This document shows, piece after piece, positions 42,616-50,329 of a stretch of 50,329 nucleotides of DNA. Position 1 is the first letter of the stretch. Each line of letters starts with the position of its first letter. Location of the stretch: assembly GCA_047620505.1 (NCBI GenBank), contig JBLHKS010000028.1:1-50329 (forward strand), written 5' to 3'. Made by a program: the position numbers and the translations under genes. The notes under the pieces were generated by a model. That model saw only the letters and a program-made list of their open reading frames with translations, was not told the origin of the DNA and ran no database searches. Source of the stretch: JBLHKS01 sp047620505 (GTDB lineage Bacteria; Verrucomicrobiota; Verrucomicrobiia; Verrucomicrobiales; DEV007).

Positions 42616-43442
42616 ACCAAGGCTCCCAAGCTTCGTTGCACATCTTCGATTCGCAAAGCCTGAGGCTTGCGGCTCTCAAAAACCGTGACCGTCTCGAAAC
42701 CAGCCGTCAGCAGCTGCTCAAGCGCGTCGTCAAAATCTTCGCCCACGCGATCCGGAATATGCGAGTCAGAGCCGATCACAATCGGGATTCTGCGCTCGGC
42801 AATCATCTCGAGCATTCGCGGCCCTGGATTCATCTCCGAATAAATCTTGTTCAGCCCCGAAGTGTTGATTTCCATCGCCACGCCGGTCGTCGCGATCCGA
42901 TCGAGAGCGGCTGAAATCTGGTCTGCCGGAAAATTCTCGTCCCAAAAGGTCGGGTCCGCGTTTTTTACCAGATCCGGGTGAGCGAGCGAATCAAATAATC
43001 CAGTCTCGGCCGATTCGGCGAGGTGCTCGAAGTACTGACGGACGAAATCCGCGATATCGTCCTTCCAGAAGGCCTTCCGATACTCGCCCACATGCCAATG
43101 AACCGAGCCAAGAATGTAATGAAAATGCTCGCTCGCGTGAAGTTCCTCCAGCCAAGGTTCCATCCCTGGGAAAAAATCGCTCTCCATTCCAAGCCGGACT
43201 TCGAACCCATCTGGAGCGGACTCGCGGCCGTCATCGACCAGCGCCACGTACTCATCGAACTCTTCCGGAGCCATCCGCACCGCGTGGGACCAGCGATCCG
43301 GCATTGGGCTGTGACAGGTGAAAATTACCCCTTTCAGCCCGCGCTCAACGCCCCTGGCCACATATTCTGTGGGATTGCCGATGGCGTGTTTGCACAGCGG
43401 AGTGTGCATGTGTGAGTCGAAAAATATCGCGTCAGGATTCAT
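42612..43442 (-). CDS. PHP-family phosphatase (histidinol-phosphatase-like)
   Basis: 276 aa from the ATG at 43442; the frame is open to a GTG at 43493. Metal ligands of the PHP barrel are seen in FFDSHMHTPLCKHA, IFTCHSPMP, GMESDFFP, ILGSVHWH, SLAHPDLVK, MEINTSGL and VIGSDSH, the set found in HisK-type histidinol phosphatases. It probably removes phosphate from histidinol phosphate, but PHP enzymes vary and no other his gene is here. It is first in a coupled pair with the M15 peptidase. Near-copy of the palindrome at 42708 (EQLLTA). Confidence 0.85.
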   Translation of the reverse strand: MNPDAIFFDSHMHTPLCKHAIGNPTEYVARGVERGLKGVIFTCHSPMPDRWSHAVRMAPEEFDEYVALVDDGRESAPDGFEVRLGMESDFFPGMEPWLEELHASEHFHYILGSVHWHVGEYRKAFWKDDIADFVRQYFEHLAESAETGLFDSLAHPDLVKNADPTFWDENFPADQISAALDRIATTGVAMEINTSGLNKIYSEMNPGPRMLEMIAERRIPIVIGSDSHIPDRVGEDFDDALEQLLTAGFETVTVFESRKPQALRIEDVQRSLGALV

Positions 43443-43654
43443 TGGCGGAAGGCGGTTCAGATTCGGCGGCCAGAGACCCCAGTCAAGGTCCACAACCTAT
43501 GAAGCCAGAAATTTTTATGGGCTTTGGCCCGAAACATGAAGAAAACGTAATTTTTTTCGCAAAATTGATTTGCGGCCTGGCATGCATCATGTTAGTGCTT
43601 CGCGCCTACTGGCACCTAACAACACTTAAAAGTTAACCTTACCTAACCTAACAA

Positions 43655-44395
43655 ATGAACAATTCAATCAAGGCGATCATCGCCAGCCTCGCCCTCGGCG
43701 GAGCAGCAATCGGCGGCGAAATGGCCGCTCCAGCAGATCCAGTCTGCGCAGTCGGATTCACCGGAAGCGTTTATGCTGGATACGACACTGACCTGTATCA
43801 CCGCGGTGCAAACCTCGGGCAGGACGTGATCAGCGCTGGTTTCAACTCCAACCATGATCTTGGTGGCCTCAATCTCGATCTCGGCATCGGATACCAGAAT
43901 GTTACCGACCCAGCCGTCGGCGATCGTCTCGTGACTTCCGCTTGGACTGGCATGGACCTCATGGGTCTTGACGCAGCCATCGGCCTTAACTGGTACTACT
44001 TCCCGGAAATCGACAGCGCTGTTGACGACAACTTGGAAATCGGTCTCCAGCTCAGCCACGATCTTGGTATCGCAACGCTCAACTTCGGCTACTACTACGA
44101 CTTTGAGTCCGAAGGTTCCTACCTCGAAGGTGGACTTAGCAAGACGATCGCTCTCGCTGACTGCCTCGACCTCAACCTCGGAACCGGCATCGGTTACGGT
44201 GATGACGACTACAACACTGGTTTCCAAGCCGGTGGTGAGCACGTCTTCGTCAAAGCAGGTCTTACCTACCACTTGACCGAAACTGCTGCTCTCAGCGCAT
44301 ATGTCGCAGGCAACTTCCTCTACGGCGACGCAGCGGATCTGTCCGACGACGATGACGACATCTACGGCGGCGTGAGCCTCAGCGTTAGCTTCTAA
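43655..44395 (+). CDS. Outer-membrane beta-barrel protein, paralogue 1
   Basis: 246 aa: signal peptide (MNNSIKAIIASLALGGAAIG), then alternating aromatic beta strands (GSVYAGYDTDLYHRG, IGLNWYYFPE, FGYYYDFESEGSYLEGG, YGGVSLSVSF) ending in Phe as outer-membrane barrels do. Acidic turns are frequent (LSDDDDDIYGG). It closely resembles the next gene in order and motifs, so the pair is a tandem duplication. Function is unknown; a small pore or structural role is possible. The 212-base gap upstream holds no gene; just before the ATG is a leader with TTAACCTTACCTAACCTAAC and no Shine-Dalgarno site. No palindrome copy inside. A terminator follows. Confidence 0.83.
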   Translation: MNNSIKAIIASLALGGAAIGGEMAAPADPVCAVGFTGSVYAGYDTDLYHRGANLGQDVISAGFNSNHDLGGLNLDLGIGYQNVTDPAVGDRLVTSAWTGMDLMGLDAAIGLNWYYFPEIDSAVDDNLEIGLQLSHDLGIATLNFGYYYDFESEGSYLEGGLSKTIALADCLDLNLGTGIGYGDDDYNTGFQAGGEHVFVKAGLTYHLTETAALSAYVAGNFLYGDAADLSDDDDDIYGGVSLSVSF

Positions 44396-44435
44396 AGAAG
44401 TTTTCGACACGATTTTCGGTTTATCCGAATAATTC

Positions 44436-44468
44436 AAAGCCCGTTTCGCCTCGCGAGACGGGCTTTTT
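44436..44468 (+). terminator. Intrinsic terminator after barrel paralogue 1
   Basis: AAAGCCCGT (44436-44444) pairs with ACGGGCTTT (44458-44466), with further pairing inside the loop, then a T tract. Confidence 0.88.
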
Positions 44469-44608
44469 CGTGTTCAGATGATTCAGTCTGTAAGAAATGT
44501 GACATTTTGAAGACAAAGCTCTTGCCTCACCCTTCCAGAAATATTACGCGTGAGGCTCACTCGTGTTTCAACACACTCAAAAACCAACCTAACTATATTA
44601 ATAACAAT

Positions 44609-45370
44609 ATGAAGCAGACTATCAAGGCAATCGGCTGCATCGTTGTTGGAGCTGGTCTCCTGTCCTCCGCTCAGGCGGAAGGCGGAAAGATTATCCCAAC
44701 CGATCCTGTTCCCGTGTGCGAAGTTCCATTTACCGGCTCTGTGTCGGTTGGATACGACACCGACTACTACCATCGTGGTCAGCAGTGGGGCGAAAACAAC
44801 GTCAGCGCGGCTGTCGGCATCGATTATTCGCTCAGTGCCAGCATGAACCTCGCACTCGACACCACTTACAACAACATCATCGACCCAGCTGGCTGGGATC
44901 GTCTTGTTTCCGGTGCTTGGGGTGAGTTCGACCTCATGGGCCTCGAGGCCGGTGTTGGTTTCAACTGGTACTACTATCCTGAAGCGTCCAATGACGACAC
45001 CTACGAAGTGGGTCTTCGCCTTGGCACGACCGTCGGCCCGATCGACATCGATTTCGGTTACTACTATGACTTCGAGTCCTCAGGTAACTACTTCGAGCTC
45101 GGTGGAAGCAAGACGATCGCTCTCGGCGATTGCCTTGACCTCAACCTCGGCGGTGGCATCGGCTACGGCGACGAAAACTACGTGTTCGATGGCATCGTCA
45201 ACGGCGGTGACCACGTTTACGCGACTGTCGGCCTGACCTACCACTTGACTGAAACCGCTTCTGTTAGCGGCTACATCACTGGTAACTGGCTCTACGACGA
45301 TCTTGAGGCTCTTAGCGGCGGCGATGACGAAGACGTCTACGGCGGTGCTTCGATTCGCGTCAACTTCTAA
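44609..45370 (+). CDS. Outer-membrane beta-barrel protein, paralogue 2
   Basis: 253 aa from the ATG at 44609; the upstream part of the frame to 44507 is leader sequence, not protein-like. Signal peptide MKQTIKAIGCIVVGAGLLSSAQA, then the same strand plan as paralogue 1: GSVSVGYDTDYYHRGQQWGE, VGFNWYYYPEA, FGYYYDFESSGNYFELGG, SKTIALGDCLDLNLG, and a terminal VNF. Shared motifs (YYDFES, SKTIAL, DCLDLNLG, GLTYHLTETA) show clear homology to paralogue 1. The AT-rich leader contains CCAACCTAAC. It has its own terminator, so the two are probably separate transcripts. Confidence 0.83.
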   Translation: MKQTIKAIGCIVVGAGLLSSAQAEGGKIIPTDPVPVCEVPFTGSVSVGYDTDYYHRGQQWGENNVSAAVGIDYSLSASMNLALDTTYNNIIDPAGWDRLVSGAWGEFDLMGLEAGVGFNWYYYPEASNDDTYEVGLRLGTTVGPIDIDFGYYYDFESSGNYFELGGSKTIALGDCLDLNLGGGIGYGDENYVFDGIVNGGDHVYATVGLTYHLTETASVSGYITGNWLYDDLEALSGGDDEDVYGGASIRVNF

Positions 45371-45419
45371 GTTCGCGGTTCGACCACACTACGTTTTTTC
45401 GGTTTCTGACCGAATTTAC

Positions 45420-45452
45420 AGCCTGCTTCGCTTCGGCGGAGCAGGCTTTTTT
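45420..45452 (+). terminator. Intrinsic terminator after barrel paralogue 2
   Basis: AGCCTGCT (45420-45427) pairs with AGCAGGCT (45440-45447) around a 12-base loop, followed by six Ts. Confidence 0.9.
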
Positions 45453-45582
45453 GTTTCCGGCCTTCAGTAGGTCCGGTCAGGCGGTGAGAACGGGATTCTG
45501 CTCCGAAGGCCAAGCCCGTTGGTCTCGAAACATTCTCGGGATTCGTTAAGAATTCGCGGCTGACGTCTTCGTGCCCAAGAGA

Positions 45583-45885
45583 ATGAAACGAATACTTCTC
45601 AGCAGCTGCTGACTGCTTTTCCAGCTCGGGACAGCTGGATCTGCCTTCGCAGAACCGGTTTTTAACCTGGTTACCGATGGCGTTGCTGAAGCCGTGATCG
45701 TGACTTCTGAAAGTCCCACGCCTACCGCCGTAAAGTCAGCCGAAATTCTCACAGAACATCTGTTTCAAATCTCGGGAGGCAAAGTTACGACCTTTCTTGA
45801 GACGGAGCTTGGCGCGCAATTCCCAGTCACGGCTTGGGCCATGAAAGGTGGCGATGCAGAAAGTCGAACGTGCCTTGGCCATTGA
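45583..45885 (+). pseudogene. Truncated, stop-interrupted 5' fragment of a secreted protein gene
   Basis: ATG at 45583 opens MKRILLSSC, then a TGA (45610-45612), then in the same frame LLFQLGTAGSAFAEP, the rest of a signal peptide, and DGVAEAVIVTSESPTPTAVKS with AEILTEHLFQISGGKV. That last part resembles the start of secreted PVC glycoside-hydrolase-like proteins with an N-terminal DUF4838/GH20b-type domain (recognition only). The homology seems to end near 45830, where the frame enters the convergent esterase gene and stops at 45885. The TGA is formed by the last two bases of an exact palindrome copy plus the next A. The gene is dead unless translation restarts at 45694. Confidence 0.65.
45600..45611. 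repeat. CAGCAGCTGCTG palindrome, exact copy (in a pseudogene)
   Basis: Exact copy inside the signal-peptide codons of the broken gene, reading SSC then TGA. Removing 12 bases here would rejoin a normal signal peptide. Confidence 0.95.
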
Positions 45886-48106
45886 TGCTGTGCCCGCCTT
45901 GAAAATACTCAATTTCCGTCCGGTCAGCGAGCCCGAATTGGGCGTAGAGCCAGCGGACTTTCGCGTATTCGTGGGCGACCCAGTGATCGCGTGAAACTCG
46001 GTCGTGATGACCGCGCTCGACCATGAACGGCCGCGGAAAAATCAGCGCGGCCATCTCCGCGTAGTCGAAGGTGTGGCCGAGATTCCAATACGGCATTTCC
46101 CATTCGATCGACTGCATGAAGCTGCCTGGAAAATCGGTCGCCGCGACCTTGCGCGTCCACTGATTGAAATCGCCGGAGCAGATCACGACGGCGTAGTCTT
46201 CAACGACCGGCGGGACGCGAACGGCGGTTTCGCCGCCGTAGCTGAGGCCGTAAAATGCGATGCGTTCAGGATCGACGTTTGGCAGCGTTTTGAGCCATGT
46301 CAGGATCTGTTCGTGGGACGGAATGATGAACGAAAACAGCGAGCAACCCACCATGTTCGCCTTTCGATCGAGCCAGCGATATCGATCCTCACCGCGATAC
46401 AAATTGTGGGGCGCAAAGGTGATAAATCCGCGTTCCGCAAGCTTGGCCGCGTAGTCGTTGTAGGCAGTTTTTTCAGCGTCGATCGTGTCGCGCGGAAGGC
46501 CCTGACGCCCGTGCTGGCAAACGACAACTGGGCGGCGTTCGCCGGGTTTGAGGTCCTTGGGCAGAATCAGAACGCCCCAGGCTACGAACTCTGGATAGAC
46601 ATCGAGCACGACATCCCAGGCAGTCCATTTTTCGGTTTCGAGGATCTTCCGCGAACGCGGATTCGGCGCCAGCAGCTGCTCGTCGAATCGGCCCATCGCT
46701 TCCTCATCAAAACGGCGGCGAAACTCTTTCGATTTCTCGATGAAGCCAGCGGGATCGAGCGTCGGGTGCCCTTTTTCCGTGCTCCACTTTCCGCCTTCGA
46801 ACAGCGGCTCGGCGGCGTGAAGGAAAAACTGCTCACGAACCTGATTCGACGCTCGGACGAGTCCTTGAACATGGCCTTCGAGCTGTGAAAACAGGCGCTG
46901 ATGTCGATCGGCGGAATCGAAAGTCTGGCGACGATCCGGAATCAGTTCGATTGAGACATCGGCGCTGATTCCGTTGGTCATGGAAAGCGGCTCGTCAACG
47001 CTCTTGACAGGATCAGCGAAGAACCGAGTTACCAGCCGGAACCCAACGTCTGCACCCGCAATCGCCTTAGCGCCTGAATTTTCCCCCACAAGAAGTTTAT
47101 TTCCACGCGCGGCCAGAATTCCGTGATCCAAATTCCCTTCATCCTGAATCAGCGATCCCTTCGAGGTCTCAAATCCCGGCCCGGAAATGCCATGGGTCAG
47201 CAGCGGTCGCGGCTCGACCAGAGCGGCGATTCTCGCGTCGCTGAACTCAGGAAGTCGCCCGAACAGGTTTCGATCGATCGGCTGTTTCCACGCTTCAGTG
47301 CGAGTGCCGGGGTAACCACGAACCAGAGCCGCATCGATTCGTTCATCCGCAGCGGCGGCGAAAAGAGCCAGCATTCCGCCTTCGCCATAGCCTGACACGA
47401 ACACCTTTTCATGCCGATTTTCCGCCCAGTCGACCAACGCTAACATGCGCTGAACTTCATAACCGATCACGTGCCTTCCCATGTGAAAAGCTTGCCGATA
47501 AATCCACTCGCGATGGCTTTGATCTGCCCGTTTCAGCCGAGGATCATCGCCAGATTCACCCAGGTAAATTTCGCGATTGATCAGAGCCGGAATCACCAGC
47601 GTGTAGCCGTCCTGCACGAGCCGCCGAGTGAACTCGCAGTGACCTTCGCCGCCTTCGGCCAGCCCCAGCAGCTGCTCAGGAATCTGATCGGCATCGGGGA
47701 TCACGATGATGAGGCCTTTGGAGTTTTTGACAGGCTCAACGAGGAGGCCCTCGCCCCAAACTCCGTCAAGAGTCGGCCACCGGACTTGGAACACCCCCGA
47801 GTCACCGAATTCGGCAACCAGAGCCGGGTTTTCGTCATCGCCAAATCGCTCCAGCCGCGCCGGCCCCACGCGTTCGTCCACCACGCCGATCATCCGTTTG
47901 AAGGCTTCGCGATCCGGAGCGTCCTCGCGCTCTCTCGCCTGAATTTGGGCTTCATTGATTTTGCGCTCCACGAATTCATGCGCGCCGTCCATCAGCCGCT
48001 CGGACAGATCTTCTTCCGGCCAATCGAGCGCAGCCGTGTTAGGAAGAGGATCCGCAACGGCCGCAGCCGTCGGCAACGCCAGCAAAAGGAGAATCGCGGT
48101 TTTCAT
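45827..48106 (-). CDS. Secreted protein with two alpha/beta-hydrolase domains
   Basis: 759 aa from the ATG at 48106, which gives the signal peptide MKTAILLLLALPTAAAVA; the upstream frame is not protein-like. The first hydrolase domain (about 70-390) has SGYGEGGM where the nucleophile elbow G-x-S-x-G should be, so it lacks the serine and is probably inactive. The second (about 490-759) has FYGLSYGGETA with Ser, VVVCQHGRQGLP for the oxyanion region, and FQGGHSI with the likely catalytic His. It resembles acetyl xylan esterase/dienelactone hydrolase-type enzymes and may deacylate plant or algal polysaccharide. Near-copies of the palindrome at 46670 and 47666 (EQLL). Confidence 0.82.
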   Translation of the reverse strand: MKTAILLLLALPTAAAVADPLPNTAALDWPEEDLSERLMDGAHEFVERKINEAQIQAREREDAPDREAFKRMIGVVDERVGPARLERFGDDENPALVAEFGDSGVFQVRWPTLDGVWGEGLLVEPVKNSKGLIIVIPDADQIPEQLLGLAEGGEGHCEFTRRLVQDGYTLVIPALINREIYLGESGDDPRLKRADQSHREWIYRQAFHMGRHVIGYEVQRMLALVDWAENRHEKVFVSGYGEGGMLALFAAAADERIDAALVRGYPGTRTEAWKQPIDRNLFGRLPEFSDARIAALVEPRPLLTHGISGPGFETSKGSLIQDEGNLDHGILAARGNKLLVGENSGAKAIAGADVGFRLVTRFFADPVKSVDEPLSMTNGISADVSIELIPDRRQTFDSADRHQRLFSQLEGHVQGLVRASNQVREQFFLHAAEPLFEGGKWSTEKGHPTLDPAGFIEKSKEFRRRFDEEAMGRFDEQLLAPNPRSRKILETEKWTAWDVVLDVYPEFVAWGVLILPKDLKPGERRPVVVCQHGRQGLPRDTIDAEKTAYNDYAAKLAERGFITFAPHNLYRGEDRYRWLDRKANMVGCSLFSFIIPSHEQILTWLKTLPNVDPERIAFYGLSYGGETAVRVPPVVEDYAVVICSGDFNQWTRKVAATDFPGSFMQSIEWEMPYWNLGHTFDYAEMAALIFPRPFMVERGHHDRVSRDHWVAHEYAKVRWLYAQFGLADRTEIEYFQGGHSINGQGTFDFLHRHLSWPKP

Positions 48107-48232
48107 GGAGTCAGTCACGCGCAGCTCTCCCGCATTTTCAATCGGCACCGCAACGGCCAAATCCGATAAGAGGAGAGATTGACGGGCTGCGAAGAGTGAA
48201 CTGAACAAGCATCTGTCTCGATTTTGAATTTT

Positions 48233-50329
48233 ATGAAAACGCTCCCGACTTTGATTGTGGCCCTGTTAGGGCTTGCTCCCTTCGCCTTCGCCCAGGACGA
48301 CTACACGATCCGCTCAGTTGCGGACGGAAATTGGTCCGATTCGAAAGCGTGGGATCCGCAACGCGCGCCAGCTGCTGCTGACCGAATTCTGGTAACGTCA
48401 GGCACGAAAATCGATTACGACGTTTCGAGCGACGACGTGATCCATTCGATCCGCGTCGCCGGGACGCTCAGCTTTTCGAGGGATCGCGACACGCTCTTGA
48501 ATGTTGGCGATATCCGAGTTCAACCAGGGAACGCTGGGGACGCGGGCTCAGGCGTCGATGATGTTGAGAAAAATGGCGAAAGTCACGGTCATGGCAAACA
48601 TGCGAAGCCGATGCCTGGCATGAAAGCGGCGTTGGAACTCGGGACGTCGGCTGAGCCGATTCCGGATTCTCACACTGCCAGAATCCGGCTCCATTTTATT
48701 GAAGGAAATGACGAAACCAAGAGCCCGGCGATCGTCTGTCGGCCAGGCGGAAAGTTCGACGTTCACGGCGCCCCAATGGATCGGACGTGGATGAAACTCG
48801 GCGCGAGTTCGAAGGCTGGCGATGAATCTGTGACGCTTTCGGCGGAGGTTTCCGGCTGGCGAGTTGGAGACTCGGTCATCGTCACCGCGGGGCCTCGAGA
48901 TGAGGAGGACCTCCGAACCGAGGAGCGCGAAATCAAGGCGATTGAAGGCAAGACGATCACGCTCAACAGCCCGCTCAAAGCCGACCATCAAGGCGAAGGC
49001 GAGTTTCGTGGTGAGATCGCAAATTTGTCGAGAAATGTCGTGATCGAAAGCGCCGATCCGGACGGCGTTCGCGGCCACACGATGTATCATTGGGAAAGCG
49101 CGGGGTCGATCAGCTACGCGCGATTTGCTCACCTTGGAAAGAAAGGAACGCTCGGTCGTTACCCGATTCATTTCCACCTCGTCGAAGACAGCATGCGAGG
49201 CAGCAGCGTGGTCGGCGCGGCGATTGTCGACTCGCACAACCGCTGGGTTACGGTTCACGGCACGCAGTACATGGTCGTTCGCGATTGCGTCGGTTACCAG
49301 AGTCTTGGGCACGGATTCTTCCTTGAGGACGGGACCGAGATTTATAACGTCCTCGATCGGAACCTCGCGGTGCAGGCGATGCGCGGGCCACGGATGAAGG
49401 GCATGGCGCTTCCGTTCGATCCGAATGACGGCGCGGGTTTCTGGTGGGCGAACGGCAAGAACACATTTTCGCGCAACGTCGCCACAGATAACGAGGAATA
49501 TGGCTATCGCTACGACATGCAGTTGTCGAGCCAGTTCGATTGCAACATGCCGATCCGCCAGCCTGACGGAAGTCTTGAGAAAATCGACGTTCGCACGATT
49601 CCGATCTGGCGTTTTGAAGACAACGAAGCCCACACCGAAGGCTTCTATGGAATGGTCGTCGCTGCTAACGGAAATCGCCAACCAGACAACGCGATTCGTG
49701 ATGAAAAAATGCTGGAGCGCATCCGCGCAATCGATTGGACCGGGCCTGACCGGAGTCACCCTCACACGATCAAAAATCTCTCGATCTGGGACGCGCACTA
49801 CGCGTTTCGTCCGCACAGTCCGAACATGATCATGGAGAACGTCCGGCTGCACGGCGCGACTTACGGGATCTACCGCCCGGCCTTCGACGGCCACGTCTAC
49901 ACGAATCTGCACATCTCAAAAATGGGTGCCGAGCCGTTTAATCGAGGGATGGACGACGCCAGCGCGCAGGCAGGCGTAATCTCAGTCGACGGCCTGACAT
50001 TCGATCACGAGCACGGAAATCAGTCCACGCCGTTGGTCCAGATCAGCGACGTTAATTTGAGCGGCCACGCGGCGACGCACTTCCGAAATGTGGTCGTGAA
50101 CCGGCCGGATCAGTTCAAGGATCGTTGGCCGCTGATCAATCGCGGAGTCGGTCCACGCGTGCCGCCGATCACCGATGGCGTGCCGATTTTCATCCACGAT
50201 TATTTTGGACCCGGCCGCGACGCGAAAGTCGTCAGCACGGCCGCGAAAGATTTGATGAAGGACGGAAATGAGTATCGCGAAGTCGCTTCGCTGACCGGCA
50301 ACGAGTCCCTCGCGGCGGAGGTCGCGGAC
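48233..50329 (+). CDS. Secreted G8-domain, CEMIP-like beta-helix protein (3' end outside window)
   Basis: The frame is open for 699 codons from the ATG at 48233 to the window edge without a stop. Signal peptide MKTLPTLIVALLGLAPFAFA, then a G8 domain (about 21-165; GNWSDSKAWDPQRAPAAADR and SIRVAGTLSFSRDRDTLLNV), and a long right-handed beta-helix. GRYPIHFHLVEDS and GHGFFLEDGTE match the conserved core of CEMIP/TMEM2-type proteins, some of which depolymerise hyaluronan. A polysaccharide target is plausible. A His/Met-rich insert (SHGHGKHAKPMPGM, about residue 115) could bind metal. Divergent from the double hydrolase gene, with a 126-base gap that shows no clear promoter to me. Confidence 0.85.
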   Translation, partial: MKTLPTLIVALLGLAPFAFAQDDYTIRSVADGNWSDSKAWDPQRAPAAADRILVTSGTKIDYDVSSDDVIHSIRVAGTLSFSRDRDTLLNVGDIRVQPGNAGDAGSGVDDVEKNGESHGHGKHAKPMPGMKAALELGTSAEPIPDSHTARIRLHFIEGNDETKSPAIVCRPGGKFDVHGAPMDRTWMKLGASSKAGDESVTLSAEVSGWRVGDSVIVTAGPRDEEDLRTEEREIKAIEGKTITLNSPLKADHQGEGEFRGEIANLSRNVVIESADPDGVRGHTMYHWESAGSISYARFAHLGKKGTLGRYPIHFHLVEDSMRGSSVVGAAIVDSHNRWVTVHGTQYMVVRDCVGYQSLGHGFFLEDGTEIYNVLDRNLAVQAMRGPRMKGMALPFDPNDGAGFWWANGKNTFSRNVATDNEEYGYRYDMQLSSQFDCNMPIRQPDGSLEKIDVRTIPIWRFEDNEAHTEGFYGMVVAANGNRQPDNAIRDEKMLERIRAIDWTGPDRSHPHTIKNLSIWDAHYAFRPHSPNMIMENVRLHGATYGIYRPAFDGHVYTNLHISKMGAEPFNRGMDDASAQAGVISVDGLTFDHEHGNQSTPLVQISDVNLSGHAATHFRNVVVNRPDQFKDRWPLINRGVGPRVPPITDGVPIFIHDYFGPGRDAKVVSTAAKDLMKDGNEYREVASLTGNESLAAEVAD

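Noticed and set aside
43500..43654. Short plus-strand frame (43412-43636) upstream of the first barrel gene as a real gene
   Set aside because: It overlaps the PHP gene's start and has no convincing start signal or domain; the hydrophobic end may be chance.
43664..44437. 257-codon minus-strand frame over the first barrel gene
   Set aside because: Valine/Glu-rich translation is the complement of repetitive Asp/Tyr/Gly barrel codons.
374..47677. The palindrome as a CRISPR array, microsatellite or transposon end
   Set aside because: Copies are single, widely and irregularly spaced, with unrelated flanks and no target-site duplications or spacers of constant length.
48548..49912. 454-codon open frame on the minus strand
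   Set aside because: It is antisense to the G8-domain gene, whose signal peptide and family motifs are clear; the antisense translation has no recognisable domain.
1..50329. tRNA or rRNA genes, prophage or insertion sequences
   Set aside because: I saw no cloverleaf-like T-arm motif, rRNA stretch, transposase or phage structural gene on either strand by reading.

Overview
The window looks like chromosomal DNA of a Gram-negative, moderately GC-rich bacterium of the PVC superphylum, most likely Verrucomicrobiota. Lineage pointers are two secreted PVC-type beta-propeller proteins (one with HEAT repeats, an NPCBM-like module and a CxxCH haem domain), many secreted hydrolases, a G8/beta-helix protein, an LptE-type outer-membrane lipoprotein, and starts that mostly lack Shine-Dalgarno sites. 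This placement is by recognition only; no search was run.

Layout. 1-6.3 kb: a hypothetical protein, a fused RpiB-GlyA enzyme, a coupled minus-strand pair (class III aminotransferase, secreted subtilase), an alkyladenine glycosylase and a secreted EF-hand protein with a strong terminator. 6.3-12.1 kb: a giant PVC cytochrome-type propeller protein, divergent from a GlnD-like protein. 12.1-13.9 kb: a two-gene cassette encoding a TIR-ParA fusion and a small charged protein, a candidate uncharacterised conflict or defence system. 14-20.1 kb: formate dehydrogenase alpha subunit, a DRE-TIM lyase-like protein whose C-terminal EF-hand is cut by an in-frame TGA, a small membrane protein and an orphan TRAP solute-binding lipoprotein. 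20.2-24.9 kb: a membrane-anchored tandem kinase-like protein convergent with a two-domain NfeD/ClpP-class protein. 25-30.5 kb: dnaG-rpoD (the primase lacks most zinc ligands), a small membrane protein and asnS. 30.5-37.3 kb: a secreted caspase-like protease, a DapA-like enzyme, a REP-like hairpin, a thioredoxin-like protein, an MlrC-type M81 protein, an MsrB lipoprotein, LptE and RsmI. 37.3-43.4 kb: TIM-barrel isomerase, GtrA-like protein, cupredoxin-containing protein, second propeller protein, then a coupled PHP phosphatase/M15 peptidase pair. 43.6-50.3 kb: two tandem outer-membrane barrel paralogues, a decayed gene fragment, a double alpha/beta-hydrolase protein and a G8-domain protein running off the window.

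The most striking signal is not a gene. The 12-bp palindrome CAGCAGCTGCTG occurs 18 times exactly and about two dozen more times with one or a few end changes, roughly once per 1.2 kb. Copies lie in all three reading frames of genes (QQLL/EQLL, AAA, SSC), in intergenic DNA, in a terminator stem and inside a dead gene. That pattern points to pressure on the DNA itself, like the cyanobacterial HIP1 palindrome or DNA-uptake sequences, rather than on protein. The TIR-ParA cassette has no copy, which fits recent arrival.
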